The notes: generated by a model not told the origin, from the letters alone. A stretch of DNA of 64,000 nucleotides from Talpa occidentalis (GCF_014898055.3 NW_023603184.1:107064615-107128614); one strand, 5' to 3'. Shown: positions 49,386 through 62,400, counted from the first letter of the stretch. Numbers and translations: made by a program.

Positions 49386-50854
49386 GCTTTATGAGAATAT
49401 ATGTGTGAACACGTTTCCAAGTTTGTAAGGTGCTTTACAAATATGAATGTTATTAACATTGAAAAGAATCACTGTCGCAAAAATCTGCTCTGTTGTTCCA
49501 CAAGGTCTCTGCTTGATCACCTCAGTTTAAAATTCACATCATTAATGTTCCAAATGTTAAACCATATGAGACTACGCAGCCTTTCTAGGAGGCTACCTAT
49601 ATTATCTGAAGGTGCTTAATTCTTTCCAGTTAAACATTTTCCTAGCCTCTATTCTCTTTGGTTATTTCCAGGTAATGGATCTAATTAAAGGTGGTTTATC
49701 TTTCAGAGTCATCAAAACATCTAGGTCCGGTCTTTGAACCCCTCAAAGGTGGTCAAAGGAAATGCTGATTGAATTGGTGATTATGTGATGCTGTTCATTT
49801 TAATGTGCACCGTGTTTCCTTAGGAAGATACACACAATAATCTAAAGCTACACTTTATTCTCCAAATACCAATCAACTGGTGAGAAATTCTGGTACTAGG
49901 ACAAGTTAAGAGAGATGTTCCAAGTCAGTGCCTTGATTCCACTGAAATAACAGTCAACTAGTTTCTTTTTGCCTTCCTTACCCACACATCATGGCTTCTA
50001 GAACATGGTCTACAAAGGATCCCTTAAATACCAGAAAAAAAAGGGTGCTTAAAAAAATAACTGACATTTGGGCTTAGAACTAAGGCTTTCTCTTCACCAC
50101 CTATGGAGCAAAGTCTCCATTCTTAGAGTGATGGATCCCTTTTTGTCTTCACCACCCACAGCTACCCCATTCTCTTTTTATTCAAGTCTTCATAATCTTC
50201 TCTTTTTATTCAAGTCTTCCACTTCCCCGGTCGTGGGAATTATTACATTTACTGTCCAATATTCCTTACCCATCCTACTCTAGGGAAAGAATCTCCAACA
50301 GATTTACATTAAACATCATTGACTGAGAGATTATAGGTAGCAGATGCATTTCAGCAGCTCCAAAGAGTTCTATTTTTATTGGTTTCAATTTTGCACATTT
50401 CCCTTTGTAATGTAAGCATAACTGGTAGACAAGAGGCATTACAGAGAACAGTCCTGCCAGGCCAGCACTTAGCACCCAGATTGTAAGAAAGCTCTGCCAT
50501 CAGATCGGACAGACAAAATGGGCATTAATACTCTAAGTCAAAGGATCTCAGAGTCTGCAGCCCCATTATCCTTCAGTGCTACATGACAAGGGTAAAAAAA
50601 AAAAAAATCAGAGAAAGAACTTCATATAGAAAAACTGTGTGGGATTGAATAACAGCAGTCTTAGGATCATGATGTAACTTTGGGTACCAGACATCCATGG
50701 CATAAAAGATCTGGGTGCTGATGTTTGCCCACCAACCCTGAATTTGTAACGAATATATAGACCACTGCATCCTCCATGCATAGGGCCTGTCCTAATTGTT
50801 GGCTATTTTCTACCATTTTCCTTGTGAATCTTTCCTATTTAAAAGTTGGGTCCA

Positions 50855-52056
50855 GAAGGGTGGAGCAACATGGCAGCGAGGAGATGCTGCAAGTAAAATC
50901 TCCCATTAAAAAAAAGTTAATAGGGAGGAAAAGCGGCAGGTCCCAGTGAGAACTGGGACAGGGAAGATAAACGGACGGCTCCAGCAAACTACCTGAAGAA
51001 GAAAGTTGCCATAAAAGAGGACCAGAAGGGAGGAAAGCGCAGAACCCTGCTCCCCTCCCCCACCCACAGAGTCGGCACTCTCCGACCAGCAGAGAGGAGG
51101 AAAACAACAAACTAAAATGACCAACAAGAACGAACTACGCAGCAAACGGGACTGTGAGTGGAAAGAAACTATTGCAGCCACCACACCCCGTGAATGGGAG
51201 CTGTGGAGAACCCTGCAGGATTCGCCGCGGCGGTGAGCGAACGGCTCCCGGCGCCATTAGAGAACAAAAAGACTCTGGAGGAGACCCGCACACAGCCCCG
51301 GGCCGGCTGGTAAGCTTGCGCGGAAAAGCTGCGTTTTTGGCACGCTTGAAAAGCAAACGCGGATCGTGATCGCGGCTGCCCAGGTCCCCGAGCCTGCAAC
51401 CTAGGCTTGCGGGGAGTCGCGTGGAGGCCCTCACGGGGGTGAAAGTCCCTCACTGAGTAAACAGGAACCAGGCGCCCAGGCACGGGAGCGGGTGCAAAGG
51501 GCGCCATTCCCGCGCCACTGAACTGGGCTACAGCCCGCATCCTGGACCTGAGGGCTTTGGAACTGAGACCCGGGGCACGAAATTCGGGGCGTGGGTTCCC
51601 CACGACGGTGGGGCACAAGGCAGACACAGCACCCCAAAGCCGTTGAAGTTTACCCTACCATTCCCGCTCTGTTCCCTGTCCCACGGGGTGGGGGAGGCGA
51701 AAAACAGCCTCCCAAGGACAATAGGAGAGATCTCTGGCGCCACCTAGCGACCAGGAAAAAAAGTCACTAACACCCATAGAACAGGGAAATTTCTTAAGAC
51801 TGCTTGAAAAGGGCAGAAGTTTCCCGGAGGAGACAGTGGCCAGCAGGGAAGTTAGCCCACGCCAGGCCCCTTCCGACCAGCAGTCTGAGCCCACAGAGGG
51901 AACAGGCACCCACAGCCGGGGCAGACCGGGCGCGCAGAAGAGTGTGCCTGAGACCGGAAGCACAGGCACTGAGTCCCAAGTCGCCATTTTAGAACAGGGA
52001 CATTTCTTCAGTAAAGACTGCCTGAAACCAGCAGAAAGCTCCCTCAGAAGCCAGAG
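50855..52056 (+). promoter_or_regulatory. L1 5' UTR with internal promoter region
   Basis: About 1.2 kb of GC-rich, CpG-containing sequence between the insertion start and ORF1, unlike the AT-rich intron around it. In other mammals this part carries the polymerase II promoter of L1 and often an antisense promoter; that role is inferred by position. On the minus strand it contains open stretches of 152 codons (51169-51627) and 110 codons (51655-51987) with no recognised domain. Confidence 0.7.
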
Positions 52057-53127
52057 ATGGCTCCTGGAGGAGCCAGAGGGGAGCGGAGAAGTTCACCCAA
52101 GATGCAGGCCAGTCCAAGCAACACAGTGTCCCAATGCATACGACAAATTAGAAAACAGACAGTAGGGAGTAGAAGAACCACACGCAACCTAACAACTCCT
52201 CAGGAAAAAAGCACACCACAAAAAGAAAACCACCCTCCAGATTACAACGACAGTAACTTGGAAGAACTTCTGAGACTTCCAGAAAGAGAATTTAAAATTG
52301 CTGTGATTAAAAAACTGACAGAAGTCATAAAGGAAAACAATGATATGAGAAAAATAATCAACTATCAGAAGAATGAAATTGAGTCCGTAAAGAGGGAAGC
52401 AAAAGAAACGCAGGAGATCAAAGAATTAATGGAGGAACTAAAGAACTCTGGGAAAAGCAATGAAAGCAGAATAGATGAAATGGAAGAACGAATAAGTACT
52501 CTTGAAGACACAGAAATAAAAAGAACCAAAACAGAAAAGGAAAGAGAAGTATGAAGGAAAAAGAACGAAGAAAGACTTCGGGAACTATCTGACTCCATGA
52601 GGAAAGGAAATATAAGAGTTATAGGCATTCCAGAAGGAGAGGAGAGAGATGTAGGAACAGAGAAAATATTCCAGGAGATAATTGAAGAGAACTTCCCAAA
52701 TGTGAAGAAGGAGCTGAAAAATGATATACAAGAAGCAAGAAGAACACCAAACTTCCACGATGAAAGGAAAAATACAGCAAGACACATAATAGTAAAGCTC
52801 CCAAGAATCCAGGACAAGGAAAAAATAATGAAGCTAAGAAGAGGGAAGAAACAGATAACATTCAAAGGAAAACCAATCAGGCTGACATCGGACTTCTCTA
52901 AAGAAACACTGCGGGCAAGGAGAGAGTGGAGGGACATAGTCAACAGACTCCAAGAAAACAGATGCCAACCAAGAATACTCTATCCCGCAAAGCTCTCCTT
53001 CCTCTATGAAGAAAGAATAAGGACCTTCCCAGACAAACAGAAACTCTGGAATTTCATTACGACTAAACCCCCACTCCAAAAAATACTACAAGGAATCCTA
53101 AAGCCAGAACCTCAGGGGGACGAATAA
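52057..53127 (+). pseudogene. L1 ORF1 (RNA-binding protein), one internal stop
   Basis: ORF1 encodes the trimeric RNA chaperone of L1. The first part shows a variable Arg/Ser/Thr-rich start, then a long charged coiled-coil-like stretch (KLTEVIKENNDMRKIINYQK to RIDEMEERISTLEDTE). A TGA at 52552-52554 then interrupts the frame. The same frame reopens, with an ATG at 52597, and gives the RNA-recognition segment (IRVIGIPEGEE) and the C-terminal domain (KGKPIRLTSDFS, ARREW, PAKLSF). The start could be 52057 or the later ATG at 52102. There is no frameshift, so a single nonsense change breaks this gene. Confidence 0.92.
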
Positions 53128-53200
53128 CAATGAAAGAAGGCCAAAAAAAAAAAAGTTATTAAAAGAATAAATAAATAAAATCAAAGGAAAGACAAACACA

Positions 53201-56200
53201 ATGGCAAATACAGATGCTAACATATCAATATTAACTCTAAATGTAAATGGACTAAACTCTTCAATAAAAAGACACAGAGTTGCAGCCTGGATTAAGAAAC
53301 AAAACCCAACCTTTTGCTGTCTCCAGGAAACACATTTAACTACAAAAGATAAAAATAGGCTCAAAGTTAAATGATGGAAAACAATCCTACAAGCAAATGG
53401 GCCAAAAAAGAAAGCAGGAACAGCTATACTTATATCAGATAAAACAGACTTCAAACTCAAAAAAATAAAAAGAGACCCCAATGCTCATTACCTTATAATC
53501 AAGGGGACAATACTTCAAGAAGAAATAACACTCATTAACATATATTCACCAAACGAAGGAGCACCAAAATATATCAGACAACTGTTGTCCTCTCTGAAAA
53601 CAGACATCAGAGAAAACACATACGTAGTGGGAGACTTCAACACACCACTATCAACAATGGATAGATCAACAAGACAAAAAATAAGTAAAGAAACTAAAGT
53701 TCTAAATAAGGACCTAGAGCATTTGGGATTAACAGACATCTATAGAACACTAAACCCAAAAAAAACGGAGTACACATTTTTTTCAAGCGCACACGGATCA
53801 TTCTCCAGGATCGATCACATACTGGGGCACAAGACAAACATCAACAGATACACAAAGATTGAAATCATACCAACCATCTTTTCTGACCATGAAGGCATCA
53901 AAATAGAAATAAACCATAAAAGGAAGGCAAGGAACTTTCCAACCTCATGGAGATTAAAAACCACACTACTGGAAGACCACTGGACTAATGAGGAGATCAA
54001 AGAAGAAATTAAAAAATTATTTGAATTGAATGACAAGGAGGACACCAATATCCTAAATGTATGGGATGCAGCAAAAGCAGTAATAAGAGGAAAATATATA
54101 GCAATAGAAGCTCACATCAAGAAACAAGAAAGAACTCAAAGAAACAACTTAATCTCGAAGCTCAAAGATCTAGAAAAAGAACAACAAAAAAACCCCAAAA
54201 CCGGTAGAAGAAAAGAAATAATAAAAACCAAAGCAGAAATAAATGAAATTGAAACTAAAAAAACAATCCAAAGATCAATGAAACCAAGAGCTGGTTCTTT
54301 GAAAAAATCAATAAAATAGACAAACCCCTAGCCAGGCTCACAAAGGAAAAAAGGGAGAAAGCACAAATAAACAGGATCACAAATGAAAGAGGAGAAATCA
54401 CAACGGACACAGCAGAAATCTAAAGAATAATCAGTAACTACTATGAAGAGTTATATGGAAACAAGTTCAACAATCTAGAGGAGATGGACAAATTCCTACA
54501 ACTCTACAATCAACCAAAGCTAGATAAAGAAGAAATAGAACACCTAAACAGACCAATTACAAGCAGCGAAATTGAAATGGTAATCAAAAACCTCCCCAAA
54601 AACAAAAGCCCAGGTCCTGATGGATTTACAAATGAATTCTACTAAACATTCAGAGACGAAGTAGTGCCTGTCCTACACAAACTCTTCCAAAAAATTGAGA
54701 AGGAAGGGACAATACCAAACACGTTCTATGAAGCCAACATTACACTAATACCAAAACCAAACAAGGACAACACAAAAAAGGAAAACTATAGGCCAATCTC
54801 CCTAATGAACACTGATGCAAAAATCCTCAATAAAATTTTAGCTATCAGAATCCAACAATGTATCCATAAGATAATTCACCACGACCAAGTAGGATTCATT
54901 CCAGGGACACAAGGATGGTTCAACATCCGAAAATCAATCAATGTTATCCAACACATCAACAAAAAGAAATATAAAAACCATATGATAATATCAATAGATG
55001 CTGAGAAAGCTTTCGACAAAGTGCAACACCCATTCATGATAAAAGCCCTTGAAATTCTTGGGATACAAGGAACATACCTCAACATCATAAAGGCCATCTA
55101 TGACAAGCCAACAGCCAGTATCATTCTCAATGGTGAAAAGCTGAAAGCAATTCCATTAAGATCTGGAACAAGACAAGGATGTCCACTCTCACCACTGCTT
55201 TTCAATATAATACTGGAAGTCCTAGCCAGAGCAATAAAACAAGAGAAAGACATACAAGGAATCCAAATAGGAAAAGAAGAAGTCAAACTATCACTATTTG
55301 CAGATGATATGATAATATACGTAGAGAACCCCAAAAACTCCACAAAAAACTAATTCAACTCATCAATCAGTTCAGTAAAGTGGCAGGATACAAAATCAAC
55401 ACGCAAAAGTCAGTAGCCTTCCTATACACAAACAATAAATCTGAAGAAGAAGAAATCAAAAAAACCATCCCTTTTATTATCGAAACAAAAAAAATCAAAT
55501 ATTTGGGAATAAATCTAACAAAGGAGGTAAAGGACCTATACAAGGAAAACTATAAAACACTGTTAAAAGAAATAGAAGAAGACACAAAGAAATGGAAAGA
55601 CATCCCCTGCTCATGGATTGGAAGAATAAACATTATTAAAATGGCCTCCTACCAAAAGCAATGTACAGATTCAATGCTATTCCAATCAAAATTTCAATGT
55701 CATTCTTCAAAGAAATAGAACAATTATTGATGAAATTCATATGGAATCACAAAAAACCCCGAATAGCCAAAGCTCTCCTGAAAAAAAAAAAGAAGGGAAT
55801 GGAGGCATCACACTCCCAGACTTCAAACTCTACTACAAAGCCATAATCATCAAAACTGCATGGTATTGGAACAAGAACAGACATACAGACCAATGGAATT
55901 GAATAGAAAATCCAGAAATAAACCCACAGATTTATGGTCAACTAATCTTTGACAAAGGAGCAAAGACTATGCATTGGAGCAAAGAAAGTTTGTTCAATAA
56001 ATGGTGCTGGGAAAACTGGGTCGCTACATGCAAAAGAATGAAGCTTGACCACTACCTCACACCATACACAAAAATCAACTCAAAATGGATTAAAGAACTA
56101 GACATAAGACCTGAAACCATAAAATATATAGAAGGAAATATAGGTGAAACACTACGTGATTTGCACATCAAAGACATCTTTATAGACACATCACCCAAAG

Positions 56201-57027
56201 CAGTGATAGTGAAGGCAAAGATAAACAGCTGGGACTACATCAAATTAAAGAGTTTCTGCACAGCAAAAGAGACAATAACAAAAACAAAGAGAAACCCCAC
56301 CAACTGGGAGAACATTTTTGCACCCAACACTAATGATAAAGGACTGATCACAAAAATCTGCAAAGAGCTGATGAGACTCAACAAAAACAAAGAAAATAAT
56401 CCAGTCAAAAAATGGGCAGAAGAGCTAAAAAGAAACTTCTCTGAGAAGGAAATGCAAATGGCCAACAGGCATATGAAAAAATGTTCAACATCACTTGTAA
56501 TCAGGGAAATGCAAATCACAACTACCATGAGATACCATCTTACACCAGTGAGAATGGCACATATTAAAAAAACTAGCAACAACAAATGTTGGCAAGGGTG
56601 TGGAAAAAAAGGAACTCTCCTGCACTGCTGGTGGGAGTGCAAACTGGTCCAACCACTATGGAGAGCTGTGTGGAGATTTCTGGACCTACTAAACATAGAG
56701 CTTCCATATGATCCAGCAATTCCACTCCTAGGTATTTACCCAAAGGACACAGAAACATCAATTCCAAAAAACATCTGCACCCCTATGCTTATAGCAGCAC
56801 TGTTTACAATAGCTAAGCTTTGGAAACAACCCAAATGCCCAAAAATAGATGACTGGATCAAGAAGATGTGGTACATATACACCACGGAATATTACTCAGC
56901 ATTCAAAAAAGATAAACACATGCAATTTGCAGCAACATGGATGGCGCTGGAAGGAATCATGCTCAGCGAAATAAGCCAAAAAGAAAAAGAAAAATACCGG
57001 ATGGTCTCACTCATGGCAGGAATCTAG
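53201..57027 (+). pseudogene. L1 ORF2 (endonuclease-reverse transcriptase), multiply broken
   Basis: ORF2 encodes the endonuclease and reverse transcriptase of L1. The endonuclease part starts at ATG 53201 with LTLNVNGLN, then QETHL, GDFNTPLS and the SDH triad residues (53882-53890). The reverse transcriptase core has [25 protein letters not shown] and FADD at 55297-55308. The C-terminal part carries the C-X3-C-X7-H-X4-C motif (CWQGC...HCWWEC). Lesions in order: TGA 53372, a one-base loss near 54270, TAA 54421, TAA 54643, one-base losses near 55345, 55645 and 55790, and TGA 55900. The last 352 codons (55969-57027) are open. The lesion positions were read by comparison with the family as I know it. 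Confidence 0.93.
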
Positions 57028-58084
57028 AAAACTTAAATAAGGGACCAGGAAAATGAATAACTATAAGAAAGTGAAAATCAGAATCAACAAAAAACTATGA
57101 AACAGAGACACTTTTGGGCGGGTGGGGGGGGAGGGGAGGGATTGGGATCAGAATGGGGGGGTTGCAATTGTATGGGGAATATAAAAATAAAAAAATAAAT
57201 AAATAAAAGTTGGGTCCAATCCCTGTTGCAGATGGAAAACAAACTCTGTGTGTGATGGCTCTGAAAATTCTTATACAACTATACAAATGGAAGGAAATGC
57301 TAACTTAAACAATAAAATGGGAAACCTTCTATTGACTAAGTAATGGCTTGTTGTGTATTAGTGTGTTATAAGGTGGTCTTTTGAATAGAATGTAAAAAGA
57401 AAGGCAAAAAGTTTCACACAGAATCTGCTAGAGTGCAACTAATTATTGGGAGTTGAATGCATAAGCATAATGCCAACTAAAAGCAAGGCCAAAATAACTC
57501 ACTTATGGTGAAGGCATTTGTAAGTAGTTTGCATGCCAAGATGGCACCTAATATGACGGCAGGTCAACTCAAATACAGTTTATGTACATGCTGTTGGCCA
57601 GGATTAGACAAGGCTCTTAGAATAAAATCCATACAAGGCTCCATCTATTATAGGCAAGAAAATAATCCATCTATATCCCCCAAAGATACTTCAAGACAAG
57701 TTAATTGTCTTAGATCTTGCATTATTTCAATCTTGATTTTCAGTAATCATTTATAGTTGTTAGCTCAAAATAGTTCAGGAAAATATAATTTCATGTACGA
57801 TATAAAGGGTTTAAAAATTTGAAATATCCTTATAATTTTGCCTGATTACAAAAGTATAAACACTGGTAAAAATTTTTTGTGGGAAAATTAAACCAAAAGC
57901 TCTAATCTTATCATCTGTAGAGATGACAAATATTAACAGTTTGACAGAAATTTTTTCTGACCTTTTCTTACAAATATATATGTTCATAAATTAATATATA
58001 TTTAATAATACATAATATATTATGGATAATATATTCAACAATATTGAACAATATTCAATTATATATTACTGTAGTTGCTAGGGA

Positions 58085-58790
58085 AACATGAGTGAATAAA
58101 ACCAACAAAATCCTCCCTTTCATTGTGCTTACATTCTAGTGAAAGACAATAGATGGTAAAAAATACAAAAAGTACATAAATTAAGTTAGGTATTAGGAAC
58201 TATGAGGAAAAATAGAACAGGATAAAAGTGATGGGAAAGTCAAGGGTGCCAGACCTTGACAACAGTTAACATTTGAATGATGAATTTAGAGGTGAGAATG
58301 GAAGATCCATTCAGGTATGGGGGAAGAGTTTTTCAGCTGAAGGAGTGACCAGTGCCAAGGCCTTGAGGTGCTTGTGTGAGTGGCATGTCCAAGGAATAGC
58401 CACATGGCTGGAGCAACCTGAGTGAGGGCAGGGGTAGATAACGAGGTGCCAGCTTGTGCAGAATGTTGTAAGTCTTTGAAAACTTTCAGTTCAGTGAGAA
58501 ACTTTGAAGAGTTTGTGACCAGAGTTGTGATATGACATGCCTTAAAATTTAAACGTCTTTGGCTACTATATTAAGAAAAGAGTGTCCAGCAGGGAAGGGT
58601 AAGGTAGCAGGGAAGCAGAGAGAGTGATTATAGGATATAGTCATGAAAAGTCAGATATAATGGTATCTTAGACTTGGGTGATAGCAGCTGAGTGGTAAGA
58701 AGTGGTCAGATTCTGTATAAAATTTTCAAGTAGAGTCAACTGGGCTTGCTGATGAATTAGATATACACTGAGAGAGAATCATGCTTATAA
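58085..58790 (+). mobile_element. Ancient L1M-like repeat
   Basis: A characteristic series of phrases (GGAAGAGTTTTTCAGCTGAA, GTGCCAAGGCCTTGAGGTGC, GGAATAGCCACATGGCTGGA, AAGAAGTGGTCAGATTCTGT) belongs to a common old mammalian repeat. I associate it with L1M 3' regions, but the family name is from memory. Confidence 0.65.
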
Positions 58791-59104
58791 AAATTCTGCC
58801 ATGGCATTATGAAGGACCAAGCCACTTATCAGAGAAAGGAAAACAGAGAGAAGCAAGCTTTGGAGAAGAAAAGGTAATGATTTCTGTTTCGCACTTAATA
58901 TTGAGGTCTCTATTAGACAAAATGTGTACATATATACATATATGTACTTGTCTTTGGTTTGCTTTTCACTTGTGAATTTTTTTTCCATATCAGGAAGCAT
59001 AGATTATATCTGGGATAGAGATATTTTGTGGATTCAATTTCAGTTTTTCCCCCCCTCAAATTTTATCAGTTTTTTCAGTTATTTATCTCAACTTTAGTCT
59101 ATAT

Positions 59105-60165
59105 GATAGTGTGGTAGATAATCTTAAATGGCCTCTAAGATTCCTATCTCCTCACCCGTCAGTTTGTACACATCTGGCATAATCCCCTCCTGCAGCGTGT
59201 GGGCAGGGCCAATGAAATTGTGGAATCGTTGTCACTTCTCAGCAAAGGTGATGAGCCACTCCTGTGATTATGTTAGTCTCTCCTGACATTATGTCAGCCT
59301 CTGTCATAGCCAACCGGAGTGAGATTCTCCTGCTGACTTTGAAGAAGTAGCTGCCATGTTGTTGTGAGAGGGCATAGGGTAAGTGAAAATTGTCAGGATT
59401 TTCCGCCCTCCTGCCATTAGTATTAATGATAGACACCTGTGGGCTTGCACGCGTGCCTGATGGCGGACACCCGGAGTAGGGTGTGGGCACGTGTAAGTGG
59501 GTGCACCTGGGCTGAGAGACTGGGCTTATGAGGGCGGCGTCACGGGGGCACTAGTAGTGGCAGAAGCGGCAAGGAATGAGAGCGGAACGAACAGAGTAGC
59601 GGAGGAAAAGCAGAGACCATGAGAGAACGTAGAGAGCCCAGGAAGAGTGAAGACTCGTTGCCTCCCAGCCCTTTGCCCACCTGCCGGCCGTGCACTTGGT
59701 TGCTGCAGTACAAATGATGTAAAAAGCTCAATAAAAGCCTGAAAAAGCCAGCGAGGGCTCCAGGACTCTCCTTTACCCCTCTGCCTGGAGCATAGAGACC
59801 CTGCACTGTGCCTTGCTGGCACCACAGAGGGCCATCTGGCTAGCTACTGAAGGTCATTTCTAGGCACCGAGAGAGACCTTTGGCCTACAGCCAGTAGGAA
59901 AATGGGAACCTCTGTCCACAAGTGCAAGGAACACAATTCTGCCAACAACCTGAATGAGTTCAAAGAGAATGCCAAGACCCAAAAAAGAATACCATCTGGC
60001 TACCGCCATGACTTCAGCCTTGTGCCTCCTGAGCAAAGAATCCAGCTATGTCATGCCCAGACTTCTGACTTCCAGGAGCTGTGAGGTAATAAATGGGTGT
60101 TGTTTTAAGTTGCTGAGCTGGTGGTGATATGTTATGTAGCAATAGAAAAATTAACATCTATGGTT
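59105..60165 (+). mobile_element. MaLR/MLT1-type LTR, interrupted
   Basis: It starts near GTGTGGTAGATAATCTTAAA and CTAAGATTCCTATCTCCTCA, and ends GAGGTAATAAATGGGTGTTG, TTTTAAGTTGCTGAGCTGGT and TAGCAATAGAAAAATTAACA, the typical MaLR 3' end. The middle is interrupted by the CpG-rich block at 59374-59826. The two halves join sensibly across it at GAGGGC. Confidence 0.8.
59374..59826 (+). mobile_element. CpG-rich LTR-like insert within the MaLR LTR
   Basis: A roughly 450-bp block richer in CpG than its surroundings, flanked by the 6-bp direct repeat GAGGGC (59368-59373 and 59827-59832). It has TCAATAAAAGCCTG, a polyadenylation signal, near 59730 and ends GGCACCACA. The start does not show a clean TG, so it may be a solo LTR with a decayed first end. 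A 6-bp duplication would fit an ERVK-class element. Confidence 0.5.
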
Positions 60166-62249
60166 TCCTGTCCATGTCTTCAGGAGGTAAGCATGGACAC
60201 CCCCCTCCCCGGGAGCAAAATGACTAATAAAAACTACAAAACCCCTGAGCATGCTAGTTCACCGTAAATAAATGCAATCAGTGACATTTAGTGGGTCTTT
60301 TCTATCTTCTTCTCTTTTCAAGGGTCACAGAGTCTTAAAACAGAATAAATACATCCCAATCTTCAGAAGGTTGCAAAACTAAAGCTAAGAACTTCAATTC
60401 TGGCTCTATGACTGTTTTATGTAACCATTCTGCCATATTTTTCCACCTATAATCCAAGGAGTTTGACCTTAAAACCCTGGATACTATCAAGCCCAGCAGG
60501 CTCTAGTCCTAAACGTTAACTCGACAGAAGATTAGTAATCACTGTGGCTCACCTGCTAAGTCACTCTGGGCCACAAGGAGGGAATTCCATTAAATATTTA
60601 ACACAATTACAAAGAGAACACCCAGCGGGTGGACAACGATGATTACTTGCCCCATAGCCCTCCCAGCAAGAGCCTGACAGCACCTGGGATGAGGTTTATA
60701 TCACATTAAAGACATCTCTTTGTGGCTTCTTTCAAAAGAAACACCAAGGGTTTCAAAACTGAGATTTTAAATTAAGGATCATTCTCTTGCTGCATATCTT
60801 TTTTTCAACACTTTAAAAGGCCAGGCTTATCAGGAGAAAGGCACCTGCATAGTTACAGGTGGGCAGGATAGCTGCCGCTGCTGCTTTGCTACGGGAAAAG
60901 GTTCATGAAAAGAAATACCTGCATAGTCCCAGGTGGGCAGAAAAGCTGCCTGAGTTTCTGAGGACTTCTTAGAAGTTGTCACAAGTCAGGAAAAAGATCC
61001 AGAAGTTAGAAACCTAGTTTACACTTTAACTTACAGCTAGAGCCATGCTTGATGGAGTAAATCATCTCTCATGAACAGAAAATAGCCACTGGCATTGTGA
61101 ATCTCCAAATTGACATGCATCCTGCATTTGTCCAAAGTGGACAAAAACTAACAAATGCACAGGAGAGGATCTTCTGGGGTCAGAACCACCATGAGAGATC
61201 TGGGGAACCCACAAGATAGTCCATTGGGTAGGTTATTCACAAGTTGCTGCTGAACAATTTCATTCATGGAATAGGAAATACCTCCCCATCCACTGCCACT
61301 GATCACAAACATCCATTGGCACTTAGTATGAACAAAATTTAAGTTTCCACAGTATTAAGCACAGATATTTTGGAGTCTGTTTATTGCTTTAACTGATATA
61401 TCAATATGTAGTTTGCATGTAGACACCAGAGCTGTATTTGAAATATATCACCATGTCTGGCTTTAATTAAATGCTTAAAGGTGTATGGGTTGCTTGTGCT
61501 TAGGTAACTTGGCCCCTGGATGTCTGGCCAGTCTTGTCAGCAGCCAGGTCTGCATACTGCTGGCCCCAATATGGGAGGATCTGGTGACCATCTCCCAGGG
61601 TAACCCAAGGCCACAGGACCCACATCCAGCTTTCACCATCCTTGTAGCTGACACAACTGCTCCTCCTCTGACCAGAAAAGGGAAGAGCTGGCTTTCTTGT
61701 AGACCTGTTGGTTCTCAGATTATTGCTACTGTCCCTTCTTTATTGTCAACAATCACCCTTAACTCCCCTCTTTGGTTGGAGACTTTCCACTTCCTTCCCT
61801 ACTGTGTCTCTGGAGAGAGAGGAGATAAACTGCCTTGCCATAAGCCAAGGTTTGCTGATCTACAGCTCTGTGCATAGGCCCTATATTCAGAGAAAAGGAT
61901 CTGTTTCTAGCAGGACTAGAGCTAAAGAACTAGCTCTCCAGAATTGAAAAACTATGGAAAAAACTACCCTGTCCCAAACTAAAAACTTGGCCTCAGTCAG
62001 ACCAATGTCTTCCCTGATATCCATAGAGAACTATCCAGTTTATAAACTATTTCTATAGCATTGCAGATGTCACAATATGTATGAAAGTAGTGTGCTCCAG
62101 ACTGTTCAGCTGGCAAGGGGGGCAGAAAGGTGGACACGTGGCCCTATGTCTCTGTGCCTGTGTGGAGAGAGAAAGGACAGAATGGGGACAACTGTCCAGG
62201 CAGCCAATCAGCAGCTAGTTGCCCCAAGAGGCCACTCAAGGGAGAACTG

Positions 62250-62400
62250 AATTAGGATCCAGCAGATTCAGAGTTTACTTTGACACTCTGCCTCAAGAAA
62301 ACTCTGGTCTTTTGCAAGTCACCTCAGCTCTCTGAGTTTCCTCCCCTTTAAATTAAAGAAATCTCTAATATCCTACTAACTGAAAGCTGATGTATAATAG
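62250..62400 (+). repeat. MIR fragment
   Basis: GACACTCTGCCTCAAGAAAA, TTTTGCAAGTCACCTCAGCT and CTCTGAGTTTCCTCCCCTTT fit a decayed MIR core. Confidence 0.6.

Larger units (their letters stand above)
50855..57204 (+). mobile_element. Full-length L1 retrotransposon, antisense to PDE11A
   Basis: A 6.35-kb non-LTR retrotransposon with all parts: a GC-rich 5' UTR (50855 to about 52056), ORF1 (to 53127), a short spacer, ORF2 (53201-57027), a 3' UTR with a G-rich run near 57119-57160, and an A-rich tail. A perfect 14-bp target-site duplication AAAAGTTGGGTCCA (50841-50854 and 57205-57218) fixes both ends. The 5' start GAAGGGTGGAGCAACATGGC resembles mammalian L1 starts. Both genes carry inactivating changes, so the copy is dead, but the perfect duplication suggests it is far younger than the other L1 pieces. 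It is inserted opposite to the host gene. Confidence 0.97.
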
